Origin: Rhodocyclaceae bacterium
Lineage (GTDB): Bacteria; Pseudomonadota; Gammaproteobacteria; Burkholderiales; Rhodocyclaceae
Direction of reading: 5' to 3'
Assembly: GCA_020849155.1 (NCBI GenBank)
Contig: JADLGU010000090.1
Coordinates: 1 to 5,308, forward strand
DNA length: 5,308 nucleotides
Position numbers and translations under genes: made by a program. Every line of letters begins with the position of its first letter. The stretch's first letter is position 1. Under the pieces are notes generated by a model that searched no databases, was not told the origin of the DNA, and saw only the letters and a program-made list of their open reading frames with translations. Shown here piece after piece: positions 1 to 5,099 of the stretch.

Positions 1-792
1 GCCCTTCATCACCGGCAGGATGTTGCCGCCGGGCGCCAGCATGATGCCGAAGCGCTCGGGCTTGAGGTCGGCGATCTTGGTCATCGGATGCGCCCCGGCC
101 CAGATGATGCCGAGCACGCGCGGCTCGGGCTTGTCCTTCAGGGCATCGAACACGCGCTGCGCCGGCGCGGTGAAGTCGGTGGTGGTCTGCGGCGCATATT
201 CCTCATGCACCACCCTGGCCTTGCTGCCCACCGCCGCCAGGGCTTCCTTGCCGGCTTTCACGCCGTCGCGGCCGAAGGCGTAGTCCTGCGCCAGATAGGC
301 CACGCTGCCGCCGCTCTTCAATGTGGCGGCGCTGGCGAGGCCGTCCTGGGCGGAGTTGCGGCCGGTGCGGAAGATGTAGCGGTTCCATTTGTCGCCGGTG
401 ATGGCGTCGGCCACCGCCGGCTCGACGATCAGCACCTTCTTGTATTCCTCCGCCACCGGCAGCATGGCCAGGGCCACGCCGGAGCTGGTGGTGCCGACGG
501 CGATGTCGACCTTGTCGTCGGCGTAGGCCTCGGCCAGCATCGCCTTGCCGAGGTCGGGCTTCAGCTGGTCGTCCTTGACGATGACGCGGATCTTGCGGCC
601 GTTCAGCGCCATGGTGCCGTTGGTCAGGTATTCGAGGCCGAGCATGAAGCCCTTTTCCGTGTCCTTGGCGTAGGCTTCGAGGGGGCCGGTCTTGCCGGCG
701 ATCAGGGCGATCTTGAGTTCTTGGGCGGCGGCCGATCCGGACAGGACCAGGGCGCCCGACGCCAGTGCGGCGCACAGGATGCGTTTCAGCAT
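1..792 (-). CDS. Periplasmic substrate-binding protein of a branched-chain amino acid-type (LivK-like) ABC transporter, 3' end missing
   Basis: The first 264 codons are present; the gene continues past the left edge, and family members usually have about 370-400 residues. The product should capture a small ligand in the periplasm and deliver it to an ABC importer. Residues 1-23 form a Sec signal peptide: K3 and R4, a hydrophobic core (ILCAALASGALVLSG), then an AAA cleavage site before Q24-E25. The mature start ELKIALIAGKTGPLEAYAKD, the segment VDIAVGTTSSGVALAM (95-110) and the LAQDYAFGRDG stretch (168-177) are typical of the Peripla_BP_6/LivK fold. ATG 792 was chosen because AGGAGG lies 9 nt upstream and the signal peptide begins there. 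The gene lies downstream of a sigma-54 activator gene, with a sigma-54 promoter and enhancer-like dyads in between. Ligand unknown: relatives carry amino acids, amides, urea or aromatic acids. The fold is fairly sure; the substrate is not. Confidence 0.9.
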   Translation of the reverse strand, partial: MLKRILCAALASGALVLSGSAAAQELKIALIAGKTGPLEAYAKDTEKGFMLGLEYLTNGTMALNGRKIRVIVKDDQLKPDLGKAMLAEAYADDKVDIAVGTTSSGVALAMLPVAEEYKKVLIVEPAVADAITGDKWNRYIFRTGRNSAQDGLASAATLKSGGSVAYLAQDYAFGRDGVKAGKEALAAVGSKARVVHEEYAPQTTTDFTAPAQRVFDALKDKPEPRVLGIIWAGAHPMTKIADLKPERFGIMLAPGGNILPVMKG

Positions 793-801
793 GATGTTTC
801 T

Positions 802-807
802 CCTCCT
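802..807 (-). promoter_or_regulatory. Strong Shine-Dalgarno of the binding-protein gene
   Basis: The minus strand reads AAGGAGGAG followed by AAACATC and the ATG at 792. AGGAGG is a full anti-16S match 9 nt before the start. It fixes the start of the open-ended frame and argues against the longer overlapping frame that begins at 880, which is a shadow. Confidence 0.85.
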
Positions 808-853
808 TGTTTATCAGGTCACGAAACAGGCTTCCAGCCTTGGGCCAATTCAC

Positions 854-870
854 TTGCATGACCCGTGCCA
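854..870 (-). promoter_or_regulatory. Sigma-54 (RpoN) -24/-12 promoter for the binding-protein gene
   Basis: The minus strand from 870 downward reads TGGCACG-GGTC-ATGCAA. The RpoN consensus is TGGCACG-N4-TTGCA/T. All seven bases of the -24 block match, the GG (869-868) and GC (857-856) are exactly 12 bp apart, and the only mismatch is A for T at the first base of the -12 block. With C856 as -12, transcription would start near 844, leaving a leader of about 52 nt that contains the Shine-Dalgarno. A nearby activator gene with a sigma-54 AAA+ domain, upstream dyads and an IHF-type site strongly support the call. The start point is inferred. Confidence 0.85.
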
Positions 871-874
871 TGTC

Positions 875-887
875 AATCAACGTGTTG
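875..887 (+). promoter_or_regulatory. Probable IHF binding site with adjacent AT-rich tract
   Basis: AATCAACGTGTTG is an exact match to the IHF consensus WATCAANNNNTTR on the plus strand. It lies between the -24 element and the upstream dyads, where DNA bending would bring the activator to the polymerase. The flanking tract 885-912 has only two G/C bases in 28, against a very GC-rich background, and contains TTTATAT at 889-895 and 901-907 plus its inverse at 904-910. Two cautions apply. The site is centred near -37, closer to the promoter than many IHF sites. The AT-rich tract lies on the TTR side rather than 5' of the core, where an auxiliary A-tract is usually found. Confidence 0.6.
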
Positions 888-944
888 TTTTATATTGATT
901 TTTATATAAATAGTGAGCGCTAACCGGGGCTCATAATGGAAATT

Positions 945-962
945 TGTCCGGAAACCCGGACA
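945..962. promoter_or_regulatory. Upstream activator dyad, copy 1 (TGTCCG-N6-CGGACA)
   Basis: TGTCCG-GAAACC-CGGACA is a perfect inverted repeat in its 6-bp arms and pairs for 7 bp per side if the next base is counted. Its centre is about 110 bp upstream of the predicted sigma-54 start, a usual distance for an enhancer-binding protein. It is intergenic. Copies 2 and 3 share the same arms and 6-bp spacing, which argues for a protein-binding site and against a chance hairpin. The natural candidate binder is the activator encoded at 1024-2466; that link is inferred. Confidence 0.75.
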
Positions 963-983
963 GTACGGCCAGACAGGCAGTAC
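963..983. repeat. Imperfect 21-bp palindrome next to dyad 1
   Basis: GTACGGCC and GGCAGTAC flank AGACA, giving 8-bp arms with one mismatch. It also holds CAGTAC twice (961-966 and 978-983) and abuts dyad 1. No T-tract follows on either strand, so it does not look like a terminator. It may be chance, a degenerate activator site or a site for another regulator. Confidence 0.3.
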
Positions 984-1012
984 AACTTGCTGATTATTAT
1001 TGATTAGGTGGC

Positions 1013-1030
1013 TGTCCGAGATTTCAGACA
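1013..1030. promoter_or_regulatory. Upstream activator dyad, copy 2, over the regulator's stop codon
   Basis: TGTCCG-AGATTT-CAGACA keeps the 6-6-6 layout with one arm mismatch. It covers the stop codon (1024-1026) and the last codons of the sigma-54 activator gene. Its centre is about 177 bp upstream of the predicted start, 68 bp from dyad 1 and 28 bp from dyad 3. It is the weakest of the three copies by arm symmetry. Confidence 0.65.
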
Positions 1031-2466
1031 GCTTCTTTCCTGTCCGGAGTTTCGGACAACAGGCCATGGGTGGCCAACTTTTCGTAGAGTTGCGCCCGGC
1101 TGATATTGAGGAGCTTGGCGGCATTCAGTTTGACACCGTGGGCGGCGGCCAGGGCCTTGACGATCTCGGCCTTTTCGGCGGCCGCCACCACATCCCGCAG
1201 GGCCCGCACTTCCCCGTTCGTCGCCACCGCAGATGCAGCAACCGGCGCGGTCACCGGCAGGTCGTCGAAATGCTCGGGGCCCAGCACACGCACATCATGC
1301 CTGGCCGCGGCCAGCTGCAGGATATTGCCGAGCTCCCGCACATTGCCCGGCCAGTGGTAGGTGGCGAGCCGGGCCAGTCCGGCGGCCGAAACCGATTTGA
1401 CCGGCTCGCCGGCCTTTTCCGTGATCTGTTCGAGCAGGGCTTCGCACAGCACCGGCAGGTCCACCAGCCGCTCGCGCAGGGGCGGCAGGCGGATCGGCAG
1501 GACGTTCAGGCGGTAGTAGAGGTCGGCGCGGAAGCTGCCGGCATCGACCATGGCCTTGAGATCGCGGCTGGTGGCGGCGATCACCCGCACGTCGATGCTG
1601 CGCAGCCGGTTCGAACCGATCGGTTCGACCTCGCCTTCCTGCAGCACGCGCAGCAGCTTGGCCTGCAGCATCAGCGGCATGTCGCCGACCTCGTCGAGGA
1701 ACAGCGTGCCGCCGTCGGCGAGCTGGAACTTGCCAGGGCGCGGCTTCGCGCCGGCGCCCGTATAGGCGCCCGGCTCGACGCCGAACAGTTCCGACTCCAG
1801 CAGCGTCTCGGGAATGGCGGCGGCGTTGAGGCCCACCAGCGGCTTGTCGGCGCGCCGGCTGGCGCCGTGGATGGCATGCGCCATCAGCTCCTTGCCGGTG
1901 CCGGTCTCGCCCAGCAGCAGGACGGTGGCGTCGCGCTCGGCGGCGCGACGCGCCTGCTCCTTGACCTCGCGCAGCCGGGCGGAGAGGCCGACCATCTGGC
2001 TGAAGCGGTATTTGGCCTGGCGCGTTTCGGCCAGCTCGCGGCGCGCACTGGCGAGGTCGGCCTGCAGGTGCTGGAACTTGGAGACGATCGGCTTGAGGGC
2101 CTGTACCCGGTCGTAGAGGATGACGCCGAGGCCGCCGATCACGGCGCCCGATTCGTCCTGCAGCGGAATGCGCGAGACCACGACCTGGCGCGAACCGATG
2201 GCGAAGACGTCGAGCAGCTCGGCCCGCCCGCTTTCCATGACATGGCGCAGGCGGCTGTTCGGGATGACCTCCTCGACCATGCGGCCTTCGACCGGGTCGG
2301 CGCCGTTCCAGCCGATCAGCGCCTTGTACTTGTCGTTGATCCAGGTGATGCGGCCGGCCCGGTCCACCACCACGGCGCCTTCGTAGAGGCTGTCGAAGAG
2401 GCGCAGCAAGGCGTTGGAGGCCAGACTGCGGACATCGGCATCGTTGGTGAGGCCAGGGCGGGCCAT
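1024..2466 (-). CDS. PAS-domain sigma-54-dependent transcriptional activator (Fis-type HTH)
   Basis: This 480-residue enhancer-binding protein should use ATP to open promoters held by sigma-54 RNA polymerase. Residues 20-120 form a PAS sensor (EGAVVVDRAGRITWINDKYKAL at about 29-50), followed by a probable coiled linker (125-155). The AAA+ domain (about 157-388) has Walker A GETGTGKE (186-193), the sigma-54 contact loop as GAYTGA (233-238; usual form GAFTGA), Walker B GGTLFLDE (252-259), sensor I AATSRDL (297-303), arginine-finger region RADLYYRL (313-320) and WPGNVREL (372-379). A Fis-type helix-turn-helix covers about 447-466 (LNAAKLLNISRAQLYEKL). It has no response-regulator receiver domain, so it probably senses a ligand or redox signal directly. 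ATG 2466 has a weak GGGGG 6 nt upstream. The gene follows tatC by 64 bp with no clear terminator or promoter; a TATGAT at 2499-2494 lacks a good -35. Its likely target is the next gene, via the three dyads. Confidence 0.93.
   Translation of the reverse strand: MARPGLTNDADVRSLASNALLRLFDSLYEGAVVVDRAGRITWINDKYKALIGWNGADPVEGRMVEEVIPNSRLRHVMESGRAELLDVFAIGSRQVVVSRIPLQDESGAVIGGLGVILYDRVQALKPIVSKFQHLQADLASARRELAETRQAKYRFSQMVGLSARLREVKEQARRAAERDATVLLLGETGTGKELMAHAIHGASRRADKPLVGLNAAAIPETLLESELFGVEPGAYTGAGAKPRPGKFQLADGGTLFLDEVGDMPLMLQAKLLRVLQEGEVEPIGSNRLRSIDVRVIAATSRDLKAMVDAGSFRADLYYRLNVLPIRLPPLRERLVDLPVLCEALLEQITEKAGEPVKSVSAAGLARLATYHWPGNVRELGNILQLAAARHDVRVLGPEHFDDLPVTAPVAASAVATNGEVRALRDVVAAAEKAEIVKALAAAHGVKLNAAKLLNISRAQLYEKLATHGLLSETPDRKEAV
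1041..1058. promoter_or_regulatory. Upstream activator dyad, copy 3, inside the regulator's last codons
   Basis: TGTCCG-GAGTTT-CGGACA has perfect 6-bp arms and lies inside the sequence encoding about residues 470-476 of the activator (within LLSETPDR). The arms are identical to those of copy 1. Being inside coding sequence, it serves as both codons and probable enhancer. Its centre is about 205 bp upstream of the predicted sigma-54 start. Confidence 0.7.
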
Positions 2467-2530
2467 GCATTACCCCCGGGTGGGAATCGGCACATCATAG
2501 CGGCCGCATCGCCCGACCGCCAGCCTCCGC

Positions 2531-3334
2531 TTAACCGGCCTTCTTGGAATCCGCTTCGGATTTGTCCAGCTCGCGCTCCATCTCCGCCTCGCCGGGCGGC
2601 ACGTAGTCGGTCTTGCCTTCCGGCTTCTCGACAAAGCGCGCCAGGACGATGCCGAGCTCGTAGAGCAGCCACAGCGGCACGGCCAGCATGATCTGGGAGA
2701 TGACGTCCGGCGGCGTGAAGATGGCGCCGATGACGAAGGCGCCGACGATGACGTAGGGCCGCGCCTCCTTCAGCTTGGCGATGCTGACCACGCCGACCTT
2801 GACCAGCACGATCACCACCACCGGCACCTCGAAGGTGACGCCGAAGGCGATGAAGGTGGTCAGCACGAAGGAGAGGTACTTGTCGATGTCGGTCATCCAG
2901 GCGACGCCCTCCGGCGCCACCGCCGACATGAACTGGAACACCGTCGGGAACACCAGGAAGTACGCAAAGGCCATGCCGGCAAAGAACAGGAAGACGCTGG
3001 CGGCAATCAGCGGCAGCACCAGCTTCTTCTCGTGGGAATACAGGCCGGGGGCGACGAAGGCCCATATCTGGAAGAGCACGTAGGGCAGGGTGACGAGGAA
3101 GGCCACCAGAAGCGTCACCTTCATCGGCACGATGAAGACGCCGACGACGTCGGTGGCGATCATCTGCCCGCCCTTCGGCAGCGCCGAGAGCAGGGGCTGC
3201 GCCATCAGGGCATACAGCTCCTTGGCCCAGGGGAACAGGCAGACGAAGACGATGAGGACGGCGGCGAAGGCCCGGATCAGCCGCGTGCGCAGCTCGACCA
3301 GGTGGGAGATGAAGGTGTCCTGCTGTTCCGACAT
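2531..3334 (-). CDS. tatC: Sec-independent (twin-arginine) protein translocase subunit TatC
   Basis: This is the polytopic inner-membrane core of the Tat translocase. With TatB it forms the receptor for twin-arginine signal peptides of folded proteins. The 267 residues are a normal length. The N-terminal signature HLVELRTRL (11-19) is followed by about six membrane segments (roughly 20-36, 70-92, 107-129, 153-180, 193-209 and 213-233). Family marks include the cytoplasmic loop APGLYSHEKK with E102 (equivalent to the signal-peptide-contacting Glu of E. coli TatC), MAFAYFLVFP (121-130), the buried Glu E169 in FGVTFEVPV, and IFTPPDVISQ (205-214). The tail after 235 is charged and cytoplasmic (KPEGK...SEADSKKAG). 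The start lies 1 bp after the tatB stop, so translation is probably coupled. It is the last gene of the his-hinT-tat cluster. Confidence 0.98.
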   Translation of the reverse strand: MSEQQDTFISHLVELRTRLIRAFAAVLIVFVCLFPWAKELYALMAQPLLSALPKGGQMIATDVVGVFIVPMKVTLLVAFLVTLPYVLFQIWAFVAPGLYSHEKKLVLPLIAASVFLFFAGMAFAYFLVFPTVFQFMSAVAPEGVAWMTDIDKYLSFVLTTFIAFGVTFEVPVVVIVLVKVGVVSIAKLKEARPYVIVGAFVIGAIFTPPDVISQIMLAVPLWLLYELGIVLARFVEKPEGKTDYVPPGEAEMERELDKSEADSKKAG

Positions 3335-3335
3335 C

Positions 3336-3758
3336 TCAGGCGATCTTCTTGGCCGCCTGTTCGGCCTCGAAGCCGAGCTCCAACTGCGGCGCGGGAGCCG
3401 GAGTTTCCGGTGAGGCTGGCGGCTCGAACGGCACGGCGGCCTCCACCGCCTCGGCGGGAAGCGCGGGCGCGTCGCCCTGGGCCAGCGACTGGTTGAGCTG
3501 GGTTTCCATGCTGGTGAATTCCTGCGTCACGCTGGACTGCAGGTTGCGGGCCGAGTCCTCGACCTGCTGCTGCATCTTCTTCAGTTCGTCGAGCTGGATC
3601 TCGCGGTTGATGTCGGATTTGACGTCGCCGACATAGCGCTGCAGACGGCCGAGGAGGTGGCCGGCGGTGCGCGCCACGCGCGGCAGCCGCTCCGGCCCGA
3701 TGACGACGAGCGCCACCAGGGCAATGACCATCAGCTCGGAAAACCCGATATCGAACAT
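3336..3758 (-). CDS. tatB: Sec-independent protein translocase subunit TatB
   Basis: TatB pairs with TatC to receive Tat substrates before TatA assembles. The 140 residues begin MFDIGFSELMVIALVALVVIGPERLP: a short periplasmic N-terminus with the TatB-typical polar E8, one membrane helix (about 6-20), then the G21-P22 hinge. An amphipathic helix (about 25-55) and a charged coiled region (55-92) follow. The tail (about 96-125) is rich in Ala, Pro and Glu, as is usual for the poorly conserved, flexible TatB C-terminus. The E8/GP combination and the greater length separate it from TatA. It lies 46 bp downstream of tatA and 1 bp upstream of tatC. I see no good Shine-Dalgarno before its ATG, so it may rely on coupling to its neighbours. 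Confidence 0.97.
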   Translation of the reverse strand: MFDIGFSELMVIALVALVVIGPERLPRVARTAGHLLGRLQRYVGDVKSDINREIQLDELKKMQQQVEDSARNLQSSVTQEFTSMETQLNQSLAQGDAPALPAEAVEAAVPFEPPASPETPAPAPQLELGFEAEQAAKKIA

Positions 3759-3804
3759 GGCGGCGGAAAGTGCGCGGCGAAAGGGAGGGCTTGCCGGCGC
3801 CCGG

Positions 3805-4032
3805 TCAGGACTTGGTCTTTTCCTTGACTTCGCCTTCGATGGTCTGGCCGGTCACCTGCTGGGGCGGCGCCTCGGCGGATTTCTCGGCAGCGGTGCCTTC
3901 CTTCATGCCGTCCTTGAAGCCCTTCACCGCGCCGCCCAGGTCCTGGCCGACGTTGCGCAGCTTCTTGGTGCCGAAAATCAGCACGATGATCAGCAGGACG
4001 ATCAGCCAGTGCCAGATGCTGAATGAACCCAT
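3805..4032 (-). CDS. tatA: Sec-independent protein translocase subunit TatA
   Basis: TatA oligomerises to allow passage of folded Tat substrates across the inner membrane. This small protein of 75 residues begins MGSFSIWHWLIVLLIIVLIFGTKKLRN: a membrane helix with a polar residue at position 8 (His here; Gln in E. coli), then the F20-G21 hinge typical of TatA. The amphipathic helix follows (LRNVGQDLGGAVKGFKDGMKE, about 25-45), with a short charged tail (EGEVKEKTKS). It starts 15 bp after the hinT stop with a strong purine-rich Shine-Dalgarno (GAGGGGAAGG) in that gap. It opens the tat part of the cluster and is probably co-transcribed from his. Confidence 0.97.
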   Translation of the reverse strand: MGSFSIWHWLIVLLIIVLIFGTKKLRNVGQDLGGAVKGFKDGMKEGTAAEKSAEAPPQQVTGQTIEGEVKEKTKS

Positions 4033-4047
4033 TGCCTTCCCCTCTTT

Positions 4048-4395
4048 CTATCTCTTGAGCATGCCCGGCAGGACATCCGGGCCGCCGACGATGTGGATAT
4101 GCACATGATACACCTCCTGCCGACCCACCCGTCCGGTGTTGATGATGGTGCGGAAGCCGTCGGTGGCGCCCTGCTCGCGCGCCAGCCGCCCGGCAACCGA
4201 CAGCATGCGCCCCAGCGCCGCCTCGTGGCCGGCCTCGCATTCGTAGAGGGAGGGCAGATGGGCCTTGGGAATGATGAGGAAATGCACCGGCGCGATCGGA
4301 TTGATGTCATGGAAGGCGAAGACGTGTTCGTCCTCGTAGACCTTCTTGCTGGGAATTTCCCCGCGCGCGATTTTGCAGAAAATGCAGTCCGTCAT
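4048..4395 (-). CDS. hinT: HIT family (HinT-like) purine nucleoside phosphoramidase
   Basis: A 115-residue histidine-triad protein, the normal size for bacterial HinT, which hydrolyses adenosine phosphoramidates and related AMP conjugates in the cytoplasm. The N-terminus CIFCKIARGEIPSKKVYEDE carries a CxxC pair (C4, C7) that binds zinc in many relatives, probably with H46 in IPKAHLPSL. The nucleotide-contacting INTG segment is at 85-88. The histidine triad is YHVHIHIVGG with H97, H99 and H101, the middle residues being Val and Ile. Its ATG directly follows the hisE stop (TAAATG) with GGAG in the hisE end, so its translation is tied to hisE. The his-hinT-tat order is, from memory, familiar in betaproteobacteria. 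The natural substrate in this organism is unknown. Confidence 0.95.
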   Translation of the reverse strand: MTDCIFCKIARGEIPSKKVYEDEHVFAFHDINPIAPVHFLIIPKAHLPSLYECEAGHEAALGRMLSVAGRLAREQGATDGFRTIINTGRVGRQEVYHVHIHIVGGPDVLPGMLKR

Positions 4396-4722
4396 TTAAT
4401 TCTCCGTCCGGGATTTTTTCTCGTCGATGCCGGAGATCCCCTCGCGGCGATGCAGTTCAGCCAGCACGTCGTCCGGGCCCAGGCCGAAGTGGGTCAGCAG
4501 CACCAGGCTGTGGAACCACAGGTCGGCGGTCTCGCGCACGATGTGCAGCAGGTCCTCGTCCTTGGCCGCCATGATGGTCTCGGCGGCCTCCTCCGCCACC
4601 TTCTTGCAGATGGCGTCGGTGCCCTTGTGGTAGAGGCTCGCCACGTAGGACGAGTCGGGTTCGGCTCCCTTGCGCTCCTTGAGCGTCTCGGCCAGCCGGT
4701 ACAGCACGTGGCAATCGATCAT
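4396..4722 (-). CDS. hisE: Phosphoribosyl-ATP pyrophosphatase (histidine biosynthesis)
   Basis: HisE removes pyrophosphate from phosphoribosyl-ATP to give phosphoribosyl-AMP, the second step of histidine synthesis in the cytoplasm. I start it at ATG 4722, giving 108 residues, because AAGGAG lies 8 nt upstream and this ATG overlaps the hisI stop as ATGA. The longer upstream extension of the frame is a shadow of hisI. The all-alpha MazG-like fold is shown by KVAEEAAE (41-48), with E44, E45 and E48 as the metal-binding acidic cluster, and by ETADLWFH with D67. The gene is separate from hisI, whereas enterobacteria have a fused hisIE. The charged C-terminus (DEKKSRTEN) ends exactly where hinT begins. 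Confidence 0.96.
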   Translation of the reverse strand: MIDCHVLYRLAETLKERKGAEPDSSYVASLYHKGTDAICKKVAEEAAETIMAAKDEDLLHIVRETADLWFHSLVLLTHFGLGPDDVLAELHRREGISGIDEKKSRTEN

Positions 4723-5099
4723 TTGTAGATCTCCTTGGGATCCTTCAGCACCGGATCGGCGGCCACCCAGCGGCCGTCCTCCAGCTTCTGGAAGAAGCAG
4801 CTGCGCCGGCCGGTATGGCAGGCGATGCCGCCGACCTGTTCGATCTTCAGCAGCAGCACGTCGTTGTCGCAGTCGGTGCGGATTTCGCTCACCTTCTGCG
4901 TGTGGCCGGACTCCTCGCCCTTGTGCCAGAACTTCCTGCGCGAGCGCGACCAGTACACCGCCTCGCCGCATTCCAGGGTTCGTGCCAGCGACTCGCGGTT
5001 CATCCAGGCCACCATGAGGATGTCGCCTGTCTGCGCGTCCTGGGCGATGGCCGGCGCCAGGCCGTCCTTGTCCCACTTGATCTCGTCGATTCCGTTCAT
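4719..5099 (-). CDS. hisI: Phosphoribosyl-AMP cyclohydrolase (histidine biosynthesis)
   Basis: HisI opens the adenine ring of phosphoribosyl-AMP, the third step of histidine synthesis, using zinc and magnesium. The 126 residues are the normal size for a stand-alone enzyme. Clear signatures are MVAWMNRESL (29-38), the YWSRSRRKFWHKGE stretch (49-62) followed by ESGHTQ (63-68), DCDNDVLLL (76-84) with D76, D78 and D80 as the magnesium site, and cysteines C77, C94 (GIACHTG) and C101 (RSCFF) as the expected zinc ligands. The start overlaps the hisF stop by 4 bp (ATGA) with a GAGG-type ribosome site in the hisF end. Its own stop overlaps the hisE start in the same way, implying tight translational coupling. 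Confidence 0.97.
   Translation of the reverse strand: MNGIDEIKWDKDGLAPAIAQDAQTGDILMVAWMNRESLARTLECGEAVYWSRSRRKFWHKGEESGHTQKVSEIRTDCDNDVLLLKIEQVGGIACHTGRRSCFFQKLEDGRWVAADPVLKDPKEIYK

Noticed and set aside
733..745. CCGGACA half-site inside the signal-peptide region of the binding-protein gene
   Set aside because: It lacks a matching TGTCCG arm at the right distance, so it is not counted as a fourth dyad.
88..880. Open frames on both strands over the binding-protein gene (88-861 plus, 203-880 minus)
   Set aside because: The minus-strand frame from ATG 792, open to the edge, has a signal peptide, a strong ribosome site and LivK-like motifs. The other frames give low-complexity Arg/Gly/His-rich products.
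940..962. Dyad 1 as an intrinsic terminator of the activator gene
   Set aside because: It can form a 7-bp GC-rich stem with a GTTT loop, but the minus strand continues AAATTTCC with no real T-tract, and the same arms recur twice within and at the end of the coding region. An operator explains all three copies better.
2467..2530. Promoter or terminator in the gap between tatC and the activator gene
   Set aside because: A TATGAT hexamer (2499-2494 on the minus strand) has no acceptable -35 partner, no hairpin with a T-tract is present, and no copy of the TGTCCG dyad occurs there. The GCGGCCGC at 2500-2507 is a short palindrome expected by chance in GC-rich DNA.
1000..2691. 563-residue open frame on the plus strand across the activator gene
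   Set aside because: It is antisense to a gene with every sigma-54 AAA+ motif intact. Its translation is rich in Gly, Ala, Arg, Gln and His with no recognisable domain, as expected for a mirror frame in GC-rich DNA.
4723..5076. Longer HisE start giving a 226-residue protein
   Set aside because: The extra N-terminal part is the hisI region read in another frame. The ATG at 4722 has a good ribosome site and gives the usual HisE length.
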